This document shows, in pieces, positions 24,069 through 39,571 of a stretch of 64,000 bases of DNA (position 1 is its first letter; the number at the start of each line of letters is the position of its first letter). The notes under the pieces are model-generated. The model saw only the letters and a program-made list of their open reading frames with translations, was not told where the DNA came from and ran no database searches. The translations under genes were made by a program, and so were the position numbers. This DNA is from Arabidopsis thaliana (Eukaryota > Streptophyta > Magnoliopsida > Brassicales > Brassicaceae): positions 15,069,835 through 15,133,834 of the forward strand of contig NC_003076.8 in the NCBI RefSeq assembly GCF_000001735.4. The letters are read 5' to 3'.

Positions 24069-24968
24069 TTACTCTTGGTTCGACGTTTCGACGATAGAAA
24101 GCTTAATATCCAACAATTCACTACGCAATAAATTGTGAGGTATCAACATGAAATTCTCTTGAGGTGTTTCAAAACTCACTTTACGAACCCTCTTCATTTG
24201 TGGTGATCTGTAAACCATAGTGTGTTCATCCACAGTGTAGGAGATTTGATATGAGAACTGTCCAACTTCTGGAGCAGATGGTGCAATGCAGCTTACGGTT
24301 ACATACACACCACACGACTCCCTAAAACACTGCACTGCAAACAATATTTTCTTCTCATATACCCTTGTAATTTGTATCTTATCGCTGATAAGCATCGGGG
24401 CCTTATATGGAATGCTAGATCTAAAGCAGTTAGTGGTCCAGTATGAGTTCGAGATGTGAGTCAGTTTATAGTGATCATAGAGATCCTCGTATCGGCCGGA
24501 GTACTCACAGTCCAATGAAGGGCATGAGCATAGAGAGAAAATGCATTCTTCTTCATGAGTTGATTTTTTCCCATATAAGAAACTCTCGGTGCAACCAAAC
24601 ATGTCGTTTGGGCATGTGACCAATATCGATTCAAGAATATTCTCCATTGGCTGATAAAGAAAGCACAAGCAGGGCATTTGTTCCTCAGTTTGGGACAGCA
24701 AGAAGAGCATGCTAAATGTCCATTCTCACACTGACATACAAAAAAAAAAACACTGTAAAAATTTCAAGAAAAAAAATATGTATTAAAAGCTGGAAAAAAA
24801 CAATTTTTAGACAAGAAACAAAACCTGGAAGATAGGACACGTCAATCCTTCACAGCAAATAGGACAATCGAGGATATCAAGATCTAGCAATGTCGCCGAG
24901 CGTTGTCTCTTAGCCACTCTCTCCCCTCCATGACCTTGAGATATCAAAGCTTCTAAGGCTCCCACCAT
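24069..24968 (-). pseudogene. SINAL8: SINA-like gene with a frame-breaking deletion after the RING (SINA-like 8 position)
   Basis: Array member, probably AT5G37900. Exon 1 (24968-24825, 48 codons) and exon 2 (24730-24069) have normal splice sites and a complete RING (LDCPICCEG, CENGHLACSSCC, CPAC). After CPAC, the sibling at 26.4 kb has 33 nt before its ATG-GAG codons, but this copy has only 17 nt, a net loss of 16 nt. Read straight through, the protein leaves the family frame there and ends at a stop at about 24470, losing the SIAH finger and TRAF domain. The downstream frame (MENILESILVTC to IVETSNQE) is otherwise clean. Skipping 14 nt would rejoin the frames as a 263-aa protein, but 14 nt is far too short for a plant intron. 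It may still make a RING-only protein. Confidence 0.82.
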
Positions 24969-26375
24969 GTCACCTAGATATCAATAGTAAAAATATTATC
25001 ATATTTTCATTAATCAAACAATTTTAAAACATCCTCGACTGATGAAGGCAGAAGAGTTTGTTCGAAACTTTTATAAGACTTCCGTACCAAAAAAAGTAAA
25101 AAAAAAAAAGAGTGTTTAAACGCCAACTTTTTAAATCTCAAAACACAAGTCTGATATCTCTTAAACAACGATGGATAGATCTATTTGTAGAAGACAACTT
25201 TTAATACATCTCTTAGGAGTGGTAAACACAAATCCAAACTAACTAAGGAAAAGGAAACTAACCAGAAAAAGGAAATCTTGTTAAATACCTTAGAGCTTGA
25301 AAACCAAAAACGCAAGGGAAAGCTAGAAGAACACGTGTATGTTCGGTTTTATTTTAATTAGGGTTTTGTGTAAGGGTTGAAGAAGTATTTGACACAAGTT
25401 CATATCGTAATTAACGCAACTGATATATGTGTAGTCAATCAATCAGACATTCACATGTGTTAAATATATTTTAGGTTTTTTACTTATGAAGAGGAAAATT
25501 ATAAAAACAATTAAACGACTAACATCATTATCATCATGATACGTGTGATGATCAATTTGATTGTAACATGTGTCAAATATTTTAATATTTTACTGTATTA
25601 TCTTATATGGCATATTAATTGGTTTTTAAATTTTCGCATGTTTCCAAATATTTAATTTACGTTTCTCATAAGTCAAAACCATGGAATAATTTTGATCAAG
25701 GAAGCATGGAATGAAGCAAACATCATTCAAGTTTCACCGCAAGAGCTTAAAATTTCTACTTGATGAATATTACTAAGACAGGAGAAGAAACTACACACCA
25801 CAATACTTCGGTGAGGACTCTTCTAGCCATTGAGATGATGACTCTTCTAGCCATTGATTTCGGTATTTTTGAGCTTGGATCGGTTTTCATACTCAGCTTG
25901 TATTCTGCTCCAACCTTAAGGTATTTATGGGTCGCACAATTAAGTCGCCACATTTTTAAACGAACAGTCTTGTCATAGTATGTTTACATCAGCATATAAA
26001 CAAAGAAGAGTGATGACAATTTATGGACTAAAGCTTGACATATATCAAAAGTTGTGTTAAAACAATTAATACCTAGCATGTACTGTATAATAATACATTT
26101 GAAAAGATGGAACGGTTGAAACACTGTGAAATGTTTGGTTGGTCGATTTCATCACATTAAGTGCAAAACCAAACGAGTTATAATCAAAGTTGTAATCTAG
26201 TTAAACTGAAACCTAATTAAATCAAGCCGTTAAGCAATCAAATCGGGTCTTACTTCATCGGGGCAAAGCTTATATGTTAAATAAAACAGACGAGACAAAA
26301 AGAGTTTCCATGTACATAGGAATATGAAAACAATAATAGAATGACCTTCCTAGTTCTATATATCACCTCAACTTC
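24969..26375. other. Spacer between two SINA-like genes
   Basis: AT-rich with no supported gene. The frame at 25760-25978 lacks any recognisable domain, and the opposite strand is equally open. About 26105-26160 holds GAAATGTTTGGTTGGTCGAT, which also follows the SINA-like genes near 20.55 and 23.85 kb, so the duplicated unit includes 3' flank. Confidence 0.55.
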
Positions 26376-27484
26376 TTACTCTTGGTCCACATTTTCGATG
26401 ATAAAAACCTGCATCTCCAACAAGTCACCACGCAATAAACTGTGAGGTATCAACATGAAATTCTCTTGAGGGGTTTCAATACTCACTTTACAAACCCTCT
26501 TCACCTCCGGAGATTCATAAGTCACAGTGTGTCCATCCACATTGTAGGAGAGTTGATATGAGAACTCTCCTACTTCTGGAGCAGATGGTGCAATGAAGCT
26601 TACAGTCACATACACACCACACGGTTCCCTAAAACACTGCACTGCAAGCAATAGTTTCTTCTCATGTACCCTTTTAATTAGTATCTTATCGCTGATGAGC
26701 ATGGAGGTCGTAAAGAAATTGGCACATCTAAAGCGCTTAATATTCCAGAAAATATTCGTGGAGTGAGTCAGTTTATAGTGAGCGTAGAGATCCTTGTATG
26801 AGCCAGTGTAATCGCAGACCGATGAAGGGCATGAGCATTGAGAGAAGATGCATTCTTTTTCATGAGCTGACTCTTTCCCATAAAAGAAACTCTTGGTACA
26901 ACCAAACCTGACGTTTGGGCATGGGATCAAAATAGATTCAAGAACACTCTCCATTGCTCTGCTGCGACTGTGACCAACAGGCAAAGTACATGCAGGGCAC
27001 TTATTACTCAGTTTGGGACAGCAAGAACCGCAAGCCAAATGCCCATTATCACACTGAAAAAACAAAATACAAATTGTGGTTAAAAAGCTGTAACTACACC
27101 TTCAAAATTCGAGAAAAAATATAGATATTAAAAACTGGACAATTGAATTTTCAGATAACAGTATTCATTGGCATCTTAGAATGGTTCAGTTTTTTAGCAA
27201 TTCCTAAGCAATTCTTTTAAAATTTCACATTCAACCTCACGAAGTTGTACAAACGTATATTTTTCTTTTTGACTATAATTTGACATTATTCAAAAAAAAA
27301 AAAAAGTGAATTTTCATATAAGACACAAAACCTGGAAGATAGGACTCGTCAATGCTTCACAGCAAATAGGACAATCGAGGATATCAAGATCTAGCAGTAC
27401 TATCGCCGAGCGTTGTCTCTTAGCCACTCTCTCCCCTCCATCACCTTGAGATATCAAAGCTTCCGAAATTGAAGCTAGCACCAT
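26376..27484 (-). CDS. SINAL9: SINA-like RING/TRAF E3 ubiquitin ligase (SINA-like 9 type)
   Basis: Predicted E3 ligase, probably AT5G37910. Exons 27484-27332 and 27053-26376 give 276 aa with the family phase-0 intron. RING ligands: C38 and C41 (LDCPICCEA), C52, H56 and C59 (CDNGHLACGSCC), then CPAC. The linker LPVGHSRSRAMESVLES is intact here, which makes this copy the reference for the deletion in its neighbour at 24.1 kb. The SIAH finger (CPNVRFGC, HEKEC, CSCPSSVC, HYKLTH) and TRAF-like domain (GVYVTVSFIAPSAPEVGEF) follow. In this copy the usual Cys of VSCIAP is Phe. The N-terminal text GGERVAKRQRSA is nearly identical to the 24.1 kb copy, marking the two as the youngest pair. Confidence 0.93.
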
Positions 27485-28090
27485 GTCGCGTAGAAATCAA
27501 TAGGAGAAATTTGTCCTCGGCTGATGAAGGGGGAAGGGTTTAGAGGGTTTGTTCAAAACTTTGATACAAACAAAGGTGAGAATTCTCTTCTCGTGTCTGA
27601 ACACCAGTTTATTTAATCTCAAAAAAAAAGTATGATAATTAACTCTTAAACAAGAATGATGGAGAGATCTCTGTTTATAGAAGACGAATTTTAGAAAACA
27701 CCTCTTAGAGTCTTAGGAATTGGAAATAAAATGTCAAAAATCCCAAACAGGAAAAAGGGAACAAACTAGAAAAAGGAAAAACAATCAAACAGAAGGGAAA
27801 GCTAGACTTGAAGAACACACATGTATGTTCTGTTTTTTAATTAGGGTTTTGTGAACCTTTGTTTATTAAATATCTTGTATTGTAAAGGTTGAAGAGGTGT
27901 TAAAATCATAAATTAACGCGACTGACACGTGTAATCAATCAAACAGACATCGACATGTATAAAAATATTTTAATTTTCTTTTGACATTATTTTGTATACG
28001 TCTTCCGATTAAACTACATAATTCCTTATGAAATTTGAAAGTATGTCTTATGTATGATTAGAGAGATTTGAGGTGCAAGTTTCTGTTTGT
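27485..28090. other. Upstream spacer of the SINA-like 9 type gene
   Basis: It contains blocks also found upstream of the 24.1 kb copy (TCCTCGGCTGATGAAGG and GGGAAAGCTAGA-AGAACAC), so the duplication extends into the promoter side. No gene was found. Confidence 0.55.
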
Positions 28091-29230
28091 TATATATATA
28101 AGGGAGACATAAACTTATGAGAAGTTGGGTTTTGATAGAATAAAAATCCCTAAGAGATTTGATGTGAGAGATTATGGGTGATCATATGTGACGTAGCTTC
28201 GCAAATTTGGTGTTTGTGTGATCAAACTTATTTGTGTATTGGTGTTTACCATTCGTGTTGGAGAGTTTTGGTGATTGTTGGTTTTGTTGGTGCGTAGAAT
28301 TGAAGTCTAGGTTCAGGGGGAGTTTAGCTCAGGTTAGGTTATCATGATTAAATTTAGGTTCATATTGAATTTAGTTAAGGGTAGAGATTTATTCTTAAGA
28401 CTTCATATTAATAGAACAGAGCGGTGAATCAAGAGGGTTGTGCTTGCTTTACGTGTTTGTGAATAAGTTGTATTTGTTTTCTGGTTCTATTGAAATCAAA
28501 ATCTTGACGTGGTCTCGGAGAGTAGAAAAAATCAAATCTCGTTAACAAATTTTGTGTCTCTTTACTTTATGCACTTTCAAGTGGTAGCAAAGCGGGTTCT
28601 CGATAGAGATTTAGTCTTGTTTCGGGTAGATCAGGGTGAGGTTCATAAGATCGTTCAGGAGATCATTCATGAGATCATTAAGGAAGTAAAACGGAGCTAA
28701 GAATCGTGCGTTATGGATTCATACAACTCATGAATACTTGGTCTAGGAGAGTTAATCATTACAGAGATGGTGCAATGGGGTTTCATCCTTGGTTTCGATG
28801 GAGGCGATCCTTGAATTAGTTTTTGACATGATGTGACTCAATTAAGGGGAGATTGGTGTTGCTAGGTTGATGTGTTATTGGTGATGAAGTCATCGAAACT
28901 AGAGTTGTTGAGTTCAAATACATAGTCAAAAAGGGAGAGATTGAATATGCAATTATCTCGTTGTTCTGTACTAGTCGTCGAAATAGTGCAGGAAGTAGTA
29001 CAAGAAGTGATTCAAGAAGTTGAGATGCATAAATGATGACGAGGAGATCGAGTACTTGGATTTTGGACGGTGTGTTACGTCAAGAAAAAAGGAAATTATA
29101 TTTGCTTTAAGACAAAAGGACTCATATAAGTTTGCTTGAAGAGAAAAAGAAACTGGCAAAAATGTGGCTCGAGTTATACGAATCGGTTAGTCTTCTTAGC
29201 CAAAGAAGTGAATAACCATTGAAGAATATT
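28091..29230 (+). mobile_element. Unclassified retroelement-like sequence
   Basis: A block of balanced base composition. AAGTGGTAGCAAAGCGGGTT at about 28579 resembles a retroelement primer-binding region. Two short frames share repeated IVQEII/VVQEVIQEV text (about 28640-28690 and 28985-29030). No reverse transcriptase or clear repeats at the ends were found, so the label is tentative. Confidence 0.3.
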
Positions 29231-29506
29231 TTCATTTCAATCTCGTAGATGTACATTCCATAGGAAAGATACGCATTCCTTTTTTTTCATTCATCCATGT
29301 ATTAAGAAATCCAACAATTCAAACTTCTAGAGATGCCACAAGAGATTGTGTTAAACATAGACAGAGAAACTTAGGCCATAGTTCAAATTCTACTGCTACT
29401 ACCACCACTGCTCTTTGCAAATTATATACATACACCAAAAAATAGAGTCTGCACAGTTTTTGAGACTATCCACTAAAACACTAATTTTTTCTATTCAACA
29501 TCCTCA

Positions 29507-31336
29507 TCAGTAAGTAAGGTTGAGCCAATCAAACTCATTCTCTGGCAGCTCTTTCTCCATTTCTTTCACTCCTCTCTCCACAATCACATTGATTCTCCAC
29601 AACACAATCTTACTTCCCCATTTCATGCCTTTGATTACATAGAGTCTCCAAAGCAGACCCTTAACGAATTTGTATTGGCTCGTACTGTACCATTCCAATT
29701 GTTTCTTGACAATACTTTCCATATCTCTGAAAGCTCTCCTAACAATCCCAACTTCCATTTCTCTTTCCACAAGCTCTCTTATAGAATCTATCATCTTATG
29801 TGCAATCTCCTTAACATACTTAGCATAACCTGGGTCCTCTATCAAGTGAATTGCTGCACAGAAAGCACCCCTAAACACCAAGACCCAGCAACCGTTATCT
29901 ACCAACAACACTGTTGGTGGGTCTAACCTTGTGATTATCTCTGGGAACAGTTTCTCCATAACAGGAATCACAAAATCGTCATCAACAAGCGGCATTGTTA
30001 AGCACTGGAAGATATAAACTGCTCTCTGAAACTCTGTTTTACTCGATGCAATATAATCTCGTAGCTCATAGCATCTCTCCCCTTGGTAGACCAACATCTC
30101 ATAGGCAACATGGTTCACCACCTGACCTAGGACTTGAAACATAGAGTATGAAACTCCTTGTTCCTTTAAGCAAGACATGAACAATGGCTGGAGTTGTCTC
30201 ATCTCTGAAATGTCTATTTTCGCCTTCTTTGAAATGTGACGAGAGAGTACAACTTCAAGTCGTCTAATAGCTATCTCTCTGGTCCTATCTTCAAGATCAG
30301 TTGACGCAAAGATTTTCAAAAGTTCAAGTGATGATAAATACTTTAAATGGTCATACCAGGCACGATCAAATTCTTCTCCATGATCTTGAGTTTCGTGAGG
30401 TTGTTGTTTTGTAAACAACATGTTGATCTTCGTCACAAGCTCATTGGTTTGTGTTCCAACTTCACTGAGTTTTCCGATCTGGCTCACGAACGTCGACACA
30501 AAACGGCATTGTACTTCACTGTACTTATACAGATTCATGTCTCTTGACACGAACCTTTCGAAATCTTGAAGCACTCGTACCAAAAACATTTCGTTTCCAT
30601 TGTCCACTAGCTTCTTAGCTGATTCCACAATATTCACAAGCTGAAATCTCAATATCTTCTTTATCACGTCTTGTTTCATTCCTGTATTGAAAAACTGAAT
30701 CCCTAATTTAACAACAGTTTGTAAAGCCAAGCTCCATTCTTCAACTCCACTTTCCTCAGGATTAAGCAAAACCTCCTTAGCTTTCTCTAAAATAATCGTC
30801 AGAAACTTCTTGATGAGTTCCTCGTAGCCAGGTGGCATATCTATGAAGACGTGAAACGCCTTGACAGGTTCTTCGCTACTCGCTAGCGATAAGATACAAT
30901 CACCGAGTTCGTCCCATTTGTCTTTATGCAACTCCACAACATTGTAAGCTACACAAGACACGATCTTTCTAAGGATCTTGATTTCAGATTCTTTTATTTC
31001 TTGCATTGTCAAGAATGCAATCAAAAGGGTTTTGATTTCATAGAGAGAGTCGAGAGAGAGTTTGCGATTTCTCAAACCGGTGAGAGTTTGGGAGAGTTGA
31101 TAGAGTGATCGGAATCTGAGAATGCCATTAGAAGAAGACTGATAGAGCTTAAGAAGCTTTAGGGTTAAGCAACCTAGGTTACAAGAGACGCAGTAATCGT
31201 ACAAAGCTCGCGATGTTTTATATTCTTCGGAGTCTTTACGCTTAAAGAGATTATCGACGATCATCGCTAGTTCTTCGTGGCTTTCACTCACAAGAATCTC
31301 TCTCGCTATTAACTGACGATTCAAAGATTCCGCCAT
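29507..31336 (-). CDS. DUF577-family protein (609 aa, single exon)
   Basis: An uninterrupted 609-codon frame with ATG at 31336 and a stop at 29507, probably AT5G37920. It is recognised as the Brassicaceae DUF577 type by its two-fold internal repeat. Residues about 60-200 (LGCLTLKLLKLY to MPPGYEELI) and about 315-460 (YLSSLELLKIFAS to LTMPLVDDDFV) share the pattern of Leu-rich helices, a KIVSCVAYNVV / QVVNHVAYEML motif, and a Trp/Tyr-ELGDCI / ELRDYI motif. The helical, Leu-rich make-up suggests an all-alpha scaffold. No catalytic motif, signal peptide or membrane segment is visible. The function of the family is unknown. It sits between two SINA-like genes on the same strand. Confidence 0.85.
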   Translation of the reverse strand: MAESLNRQLIAREILVSESHEELAMIVDNLFKRKDSEEYKTSRALYDYCVSCNLGCLTLKLLKLYQSSSNGILRFRSLYQLSQTLTGLRNRKLSLDSLYEIKTLLIAFLTMQEIKESEIKILRKIVSCVAYNVVELHKDKWDELGDCILSLASSEEPVKAFHVFIDMPPGYEELIKKFLTIILEKAKEVLLNPEESGVEEWSLALQTVVKLGIQFFNTGMKQDVIKKILRFQLVNIVESAKKLVDNGNEMFLVRVLQDFERFVSRDMNLYKYSEVQCRFVSTFVSQIGKLSEVGTQTNELVTKINMLFTKQQPHETQDHGEEFDRAWYDHLKYLSSLELLKIFASTDLEDRTREIAIRRLEVVLSRHISKKAKIDISEMRQLQPLFMSCLKEQGVSYSMFQVLGQVVNHVAYEMLVYQGERCYELRDYIASSKTEFQRAVYIFQCLTMPLVDDDFVIPVMEKLFPEIITRLDPPTVLLVDNGCWVLVFRGAFCAAIHLIEDPGYAKYVKEIAHKMIDSIRELVEREMEVGIVRRAFRDMESIVKKQLEWYSTSQYKFVKGLLWRLYVIKGMKWGSKIVLWRINVIVERGVKEMEKELPENEFDWLNLTY

Positions 31337-31624
31337 TGCTATTCCTCCAGAAAATTTTCGTATCAGAATCTTCTACAAGTTGTTGTGCGTTTTTGTTACG
31401 AAGCTTAAGATGAACCGGAATTAACCGTATTTTTAGTCGAAATCATTCGGTTTATGACTTTAATTAACTCCAAAACTGAACCGAACGTACATTAATCATA
31501 TTTAACGAACGTTCAGACAAAAACTTACACTAGAAGTTAAGAACAACAAAGATCTCCACCTTCTTTTATCACTCGTCGCCATCGTCAGAGATGGTAATCT
31601 TCTTACCGCAGAAAAGGCCCATCG

Positions 31625-31692
31625 TCAGAGGTAGAAGTAGTCAGTGCATCAGCGCAGATGGAACAATCAAGAGTACAAACATGACAAGTCTT
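31625..31692 (-). pseudogene. SINA-like RING exon-1 fragment
   Basis: On the minus strand this reads VCTLDCSICADALTTS, matching the LDILDCPICYEALTIP end of SINA-like exon 1 in order and spacing. There is no start codon, donor or exon 2. A Harbinger-type MITE begins six bases to its right. It is short, so the match rests on about 12 aligned residues. Confidence 0.5.
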
Positions 31693-31697
31693 TCTTA

Positions 31698-32103
31698 GGT
31701 GGTGTTATTCAATTATGGAGTTAAAGTCAATTCTTTAAGCTTTAGATTTGTTTTTTGATATTGCTTTTAAGAATATGTTTGTATGAATTTCAAAATCTCT
31801 GCAATATGTCTTGGATTTTGATTCTAATGATTTACTCATAAAACTCCAAAGAGCTTTCATTTCAAATCAATTAATATACAAAGATTTTACAAGTCTTTTA
31901 GTTTTAAATAACATTGGATTTTAATGAAATATTTAAAATCTTAATTGAATAACACCAAACTTTAGAATCTATTAAGCATGATTTACAAATATGAGTTCCA
32001 ATAACACTAGATTTTAAAGCTGGATTTAGAATCATTAGTTAAATAACAGTGGATTAGTGTTGGATTTCAATTCTATTAAAATCCATTAACGAATAACACC
32101 CCC
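31698..32103. mobile_element. PIF/Harbinger-type MITE (406 bp, TTA target site)
   Basis: The ends GGTGGTGTTATTC and, reverse complemented, GGGGGTGTTATTC are inverted repeats flanked by TTA (31695-31697 and 32104-32106), the target duplication of PIF/Harbinger elements. The interior is AT-rich with repeated TGGATTTNAAT blocks. It resembles the Arabidopsis Simpleguy type, by memory only. Confidence 0.88.
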
Positions 32104-32404
32104 TTAGTTTGTTACATCATGTCGAACAAGCAACAAAACCAAATTTTTTGAGTAAAAACAGTTTTGAAAAGATTTTTTTTAAGATAGCAAATAATTTATT
32201 ATTTTCAAACTTCTATACTGAATATTAAAGGGAGAATAAATATAATGACCTATGTACGGGGATTAATAACTAGAATAATGGCCACAAAGGTAAGATTCTC
32301 AAACTAAATCATGCAACTCACCAGATCTTAAAAACATGCACATTTCATATACACCTAAACTTGTTCATGACAAGCTTTTGATTCAACTTTAGTTCTTTAC
32401 ATAA

Positions 32405-33817
32405 TCACGAATGAACAAAGATCCGGCCATGGCCGATCCAAATCTGCAGATTCAAGTTGTCATTACCAGAGAACAAATAGGAAGGAATCAACATGAAACC
32501 ATCTTCGGGATGTTCATTCGTCACTTTTTGTATGTTCTTCACCATAAATCCTTGCTTCAGTAAGCTATCAACGGTTATCTTCGCAAGACGGCATGATAAC
32601 CTACCCACTCCCGGTGTCAAAGGTGCAATACAGCTCACACTGACATACACAGCATGCAAAGCCCTGAAAACTTGGACTACAATCACATGCCCATCGTTTT
32701 CTTCCTGAAGAATTGTGGTCTTCTTATTGAGGTCCAAGCTAATGGTTAAACGAGTATTCCACACGAACGAGATCAGATCATCTTTGTGTTCAGCACGGAC
32801 GTGATTGTTGAGATCCTTGTAATACCCAGTGTAGTGGCAGTCAAGTATGGGGCAAGAACAAGGGGTGAAAACACATACCTGCTCATGACTAAAACGGTTT
32901 CCATAGGAGGTACTCTCCTTGCACCCGTATTTGGCATTTAGACACGAGACTCTAGATGCTTCTATAACCTTCTCCATAGCTCTGCAACGAACATAACCTA
33001 TCGGTAATGTACACGACGGGCATCTGTTCCTCACTTTGGTGCAGCACAAAGTACAAGCCAGATGACCATTATCACACTAAACACAGAACCACAAAGCTAT
33101 TACAAACAGATATATGACAATAAGAACACCAAAGAAGCTGTAAGCATCGGTGAAACTCTAAGGCGTACTAAAGGACGTAGAACCATACATACTACAATGA
33201 AAGTTTCTTTAAGGAACATGATTCTGAACATTCTTAAAATACAAACAAAAGAGCTTAACATAGTCCTACAACAGATTTCCAATTGCATCAGAGCTCAAAT
33301 CCTAATTCCTCTAAGTTCTTCTATCTATCTACTCAATCTACACAAGTTATGGCTCCTCTAAGATCTATCTTCCTATTGAGAACTCTAACCTAAAATCAGA
33401 GTGCTTCAATGGATTGTGTAATCAATGAAGAAGCAAAACCTGAAAGATAGGAATCTTCAATGGCTCGCAACAAATAGGACAATCAAGAACATCTGGATCC
33501 AATAACGTTACAGAAAGAGGCGAATCTTTGCTAGAAGAAGAACTCTGACTATTTACAAATTTACCAAATCGTCTCTCCTCAATCACAACTTCACGATCGC
33601 TATCATCGCTCGTTGATCCTCGATCCTCAGATTCTGGTCTCATTCCTTGATTCTGAGTTTCGTCTTCGTCTTCTTCACCGGAACTTCCGGCGTCGGAGGT
33701 CTCGGCGTCTTCTTCATTTTCATCGATTGAAGGAAGTCGTTGCCTTTTCCGGGATTGGTGATTGTTGTTACTTGGTCCTTCTCCGTCGTCTCCTCCGCAA
33801 ACTGAGAATCTCGCCAT
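32405..33817 (-). CDS. SINAL10: SINA-like RING/TRAF E3 ubiquitin ligase with long acidic N terminus (SINA-like 10 type)
   Basis: Predicted E3 ligase, probably AT5G37930. Exons 33817-33440 and 33076-32405 encode 349 aa. Exon 1 is twice as long as in the other copies. Residues 1-95 are a basic patch (SRKRQR) followed by a highly acidic Ser-rich stretch (ENEEDAETSDAGSSGEEDED), likely disordered. RING: C113 and C116 (LDCPICCEP), C127, H131 and C134 (CDNGHLACTLCC), then CPSC. The SIAH finger follows (CLNAKYGC, HEQVC, CSCPILDC, HVRAEH), then a TRAF-like part (AVYVSVSCIAPLTPGVGRL). It is the most diverged member and the only one with this N-terminal region, so it is probably the oldest of the array. 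Confidence 0.94.
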
Positions 33818-33837
33818 AAGTCAGATCTAATTTTCAA

Positions 33838-34389
33838 AGAGGATAATTTAATTTTGATCCAGATTTAGGTCGGGATACAAATCAAACCAAACCGATATGA
33901 ACCGGTTTCAATAACCCGAACAGGTAATTACGATTATTGAACCGGGTTTTGATACTTTGTGGTATGACAAAACTATGATTTTATGATTTTGATAGATAAA
34001 AGTGATTTTGAAGTTTGGTCATAAACGGATTATATGAATTGTAAATAAAGTTTAGTCATGCGTATAAAATAGCCTAATATCCACTATAAAAAGGAGAAAT
34101 GACATATTATTATACTGTATTCACATGTTTTTTTTTGTTTTGGCAAATACTGTATTCACAATCACATGTTAAGTATTGATGTTTGGTACAATTATAAAAG
34201 TTTCTAATGTTTTCTGAAAATAATTTTAAAAATCAGTTTTCCATACACTTCTCCAAAATTTATAAAATTCTTTTATAAGTTCAGATTTTTATCAAAAAAT
34301 GATAAATTAATAACAATTTGTAAAAATGGCGTGAAAATAATTTTGTACATTTATGGCTTTGCAGTTTTGCTTCTCCATTTTGAAACATA

Positions 34390-34426
<37 letters not shown>

Positions 34427-35641
34427 GTAAGAAATAGTATAGTAGAAAAAAGATCTACATAAATTTCTATGCAAATAAAAACAAGAAAAAGTCAGATAGA
34501 TTTCATATTAGTGTGGGGCTAATTCACACTCAAAAATTAGTTTAAGGAAGGAGGATTGCCACAATACTGTACATATATATTGTCCAAAGAATATTATTTC
34601 TTCTAATGTGGGATAATTCTAATATCTCCATCAAAATAAAACCGGTCCTGAAATTGTAAAGACTATCGGTTTAATTTTTTTTAGCACAATTCAATATTTT
34701 AGGGTTTTGTGCAGAGATGTCCTACACGGAGACCGAGATTAGTAAAAAGAATTTACAGTCAATACTCAATAGTTAATGGTATTGGTTTGTACTAGATTCG
34801 ATATTTTGTGAATGAAAATCGAATATAAAAAAACTTTAACTTGCCAAATTTTGCAACTTTACTGTTTACTCAAAAAAAGTGCACATTAATACTACGAAAT
34901 CTTAAATAATACGTAATATGACTCTTAAACGTATATAGTTAACGTTTTCACTGTCACATATATTAAATTTTTACGAATTTGATGGTAACGAAAAACAATT
35001 ATATTTCGTATTATTTTTGATTTTGATGATCAATATACATTTTGGAAGTAAAGAGTAAAGTTAGAAAAAGTGACAAGTTAAATGTTTATTTTTTACAAAA
35101 CCCAATATTTTAATTAAGAAAACAAGATATAAACGATGGTGGGAGGTTTAGTTTAAACACCTTACCTAACGATACCTTTACTTTGGAAAGGTTTCTAAGC
35201 GGGACATACCACTAGACTAATGAGAGTATGAGACTATGTACTGTACACAAATATTGAGCTGCAAAAATACAGTAATCTATTTTGAAACTGCAATACCAAA
35301 TTTCCTTTACTTAGGTTTAGTAGTGCATGGCTCGACTTTGAAGAAAATACTTACAAAGGGTAAAATATAGCAGTACAAAACAATTGAAATACTTACTCGT
35401 CCATGTATGTTGCTTGATATTTTTATTATCTTTCCATTGTCGTTTTGTTATTATTATTGACATTGCAAAAAAACAGAAAACAAACTCATTCTAATCGTTG
35501 TCCAATCAGTATGTCATTGAAACAAACCAAAAATGAATTATTTTTTTATTTACCAATCTTTTTAAGTTAATCGTCACGAAAGAAGGAGATCAATTATTAA
35601 AGGAAAAAATATATATATATATATATAGAAGGAAGATCGAT
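33838..35641. other. Intergenic DNA between the SINA-like array and the reductase cluster
   Basis: No gene is supported. It holds an A-homopolymer of about 36 bases at 34391-34426 and a TA repeat at about 35609-35627; otherwise AT-rich unique-looking sequence. Confidence 0.5.
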
Positions 35642-38986
<3,345 letters not shown>

Positions 38987-39571
38987 GATTAAAATTAACA
39001 AATGTTTTATTACCGTTTGGTTTTAGTTGTTGCTGGAAATAAGATCGGTTTGTACAAGCTGTGACAATGTTTTGTTTGTTGGTCAGAAATAAATGGACTT
39101 TGTTTGTCTGTAAAGCTTTGTTTCTGACATGAGATGAGCCGAGTTGAGCTAGATATCTCACTTTGACATATCTAGTTACAACCAATGTTGAACTAGATCC
39201 AAAACTAGCAATAAGGTCACGCTGATCCAATATATCTTGTAGCCCAAATTAAACAGCTTAAAATATTATAACTTTTGTTTCAAAATTCTTAAATTTTATT
39301 TTGTCAAACCAAATTTTGCATTTTCTAACATACATTTGAATCAAGATAAAAATATTGTATTTTATATAATGATATGGAAAATATCATTATCTATGCCTAG
39401 ATGAATGCTAAATTAGTTCTTTCTCCTTCCTACTTTTGACATTTACTGTACATGTTAAAAAGACAATCTCATCCTTGTATCTCTCTTTCCTTCTCCTCTT
39501 TGAATTCTCATCTCTTTTCTTTTTCATTCTTTGTTTCTCCGACAAACCAATACCATAAATGACCTCCAATG
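38987..39571. other. 3' flank of reductase copy 1
   Basis: The first 350 bases are shared with the flank of the reductase relic at 52.0 kb (GTTGTTGCTGGAAATNAGAT, CACTTTGACAT and other blocks). This marks the extent of the segmental duplication. No gene was found. Confidence 0.6.
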
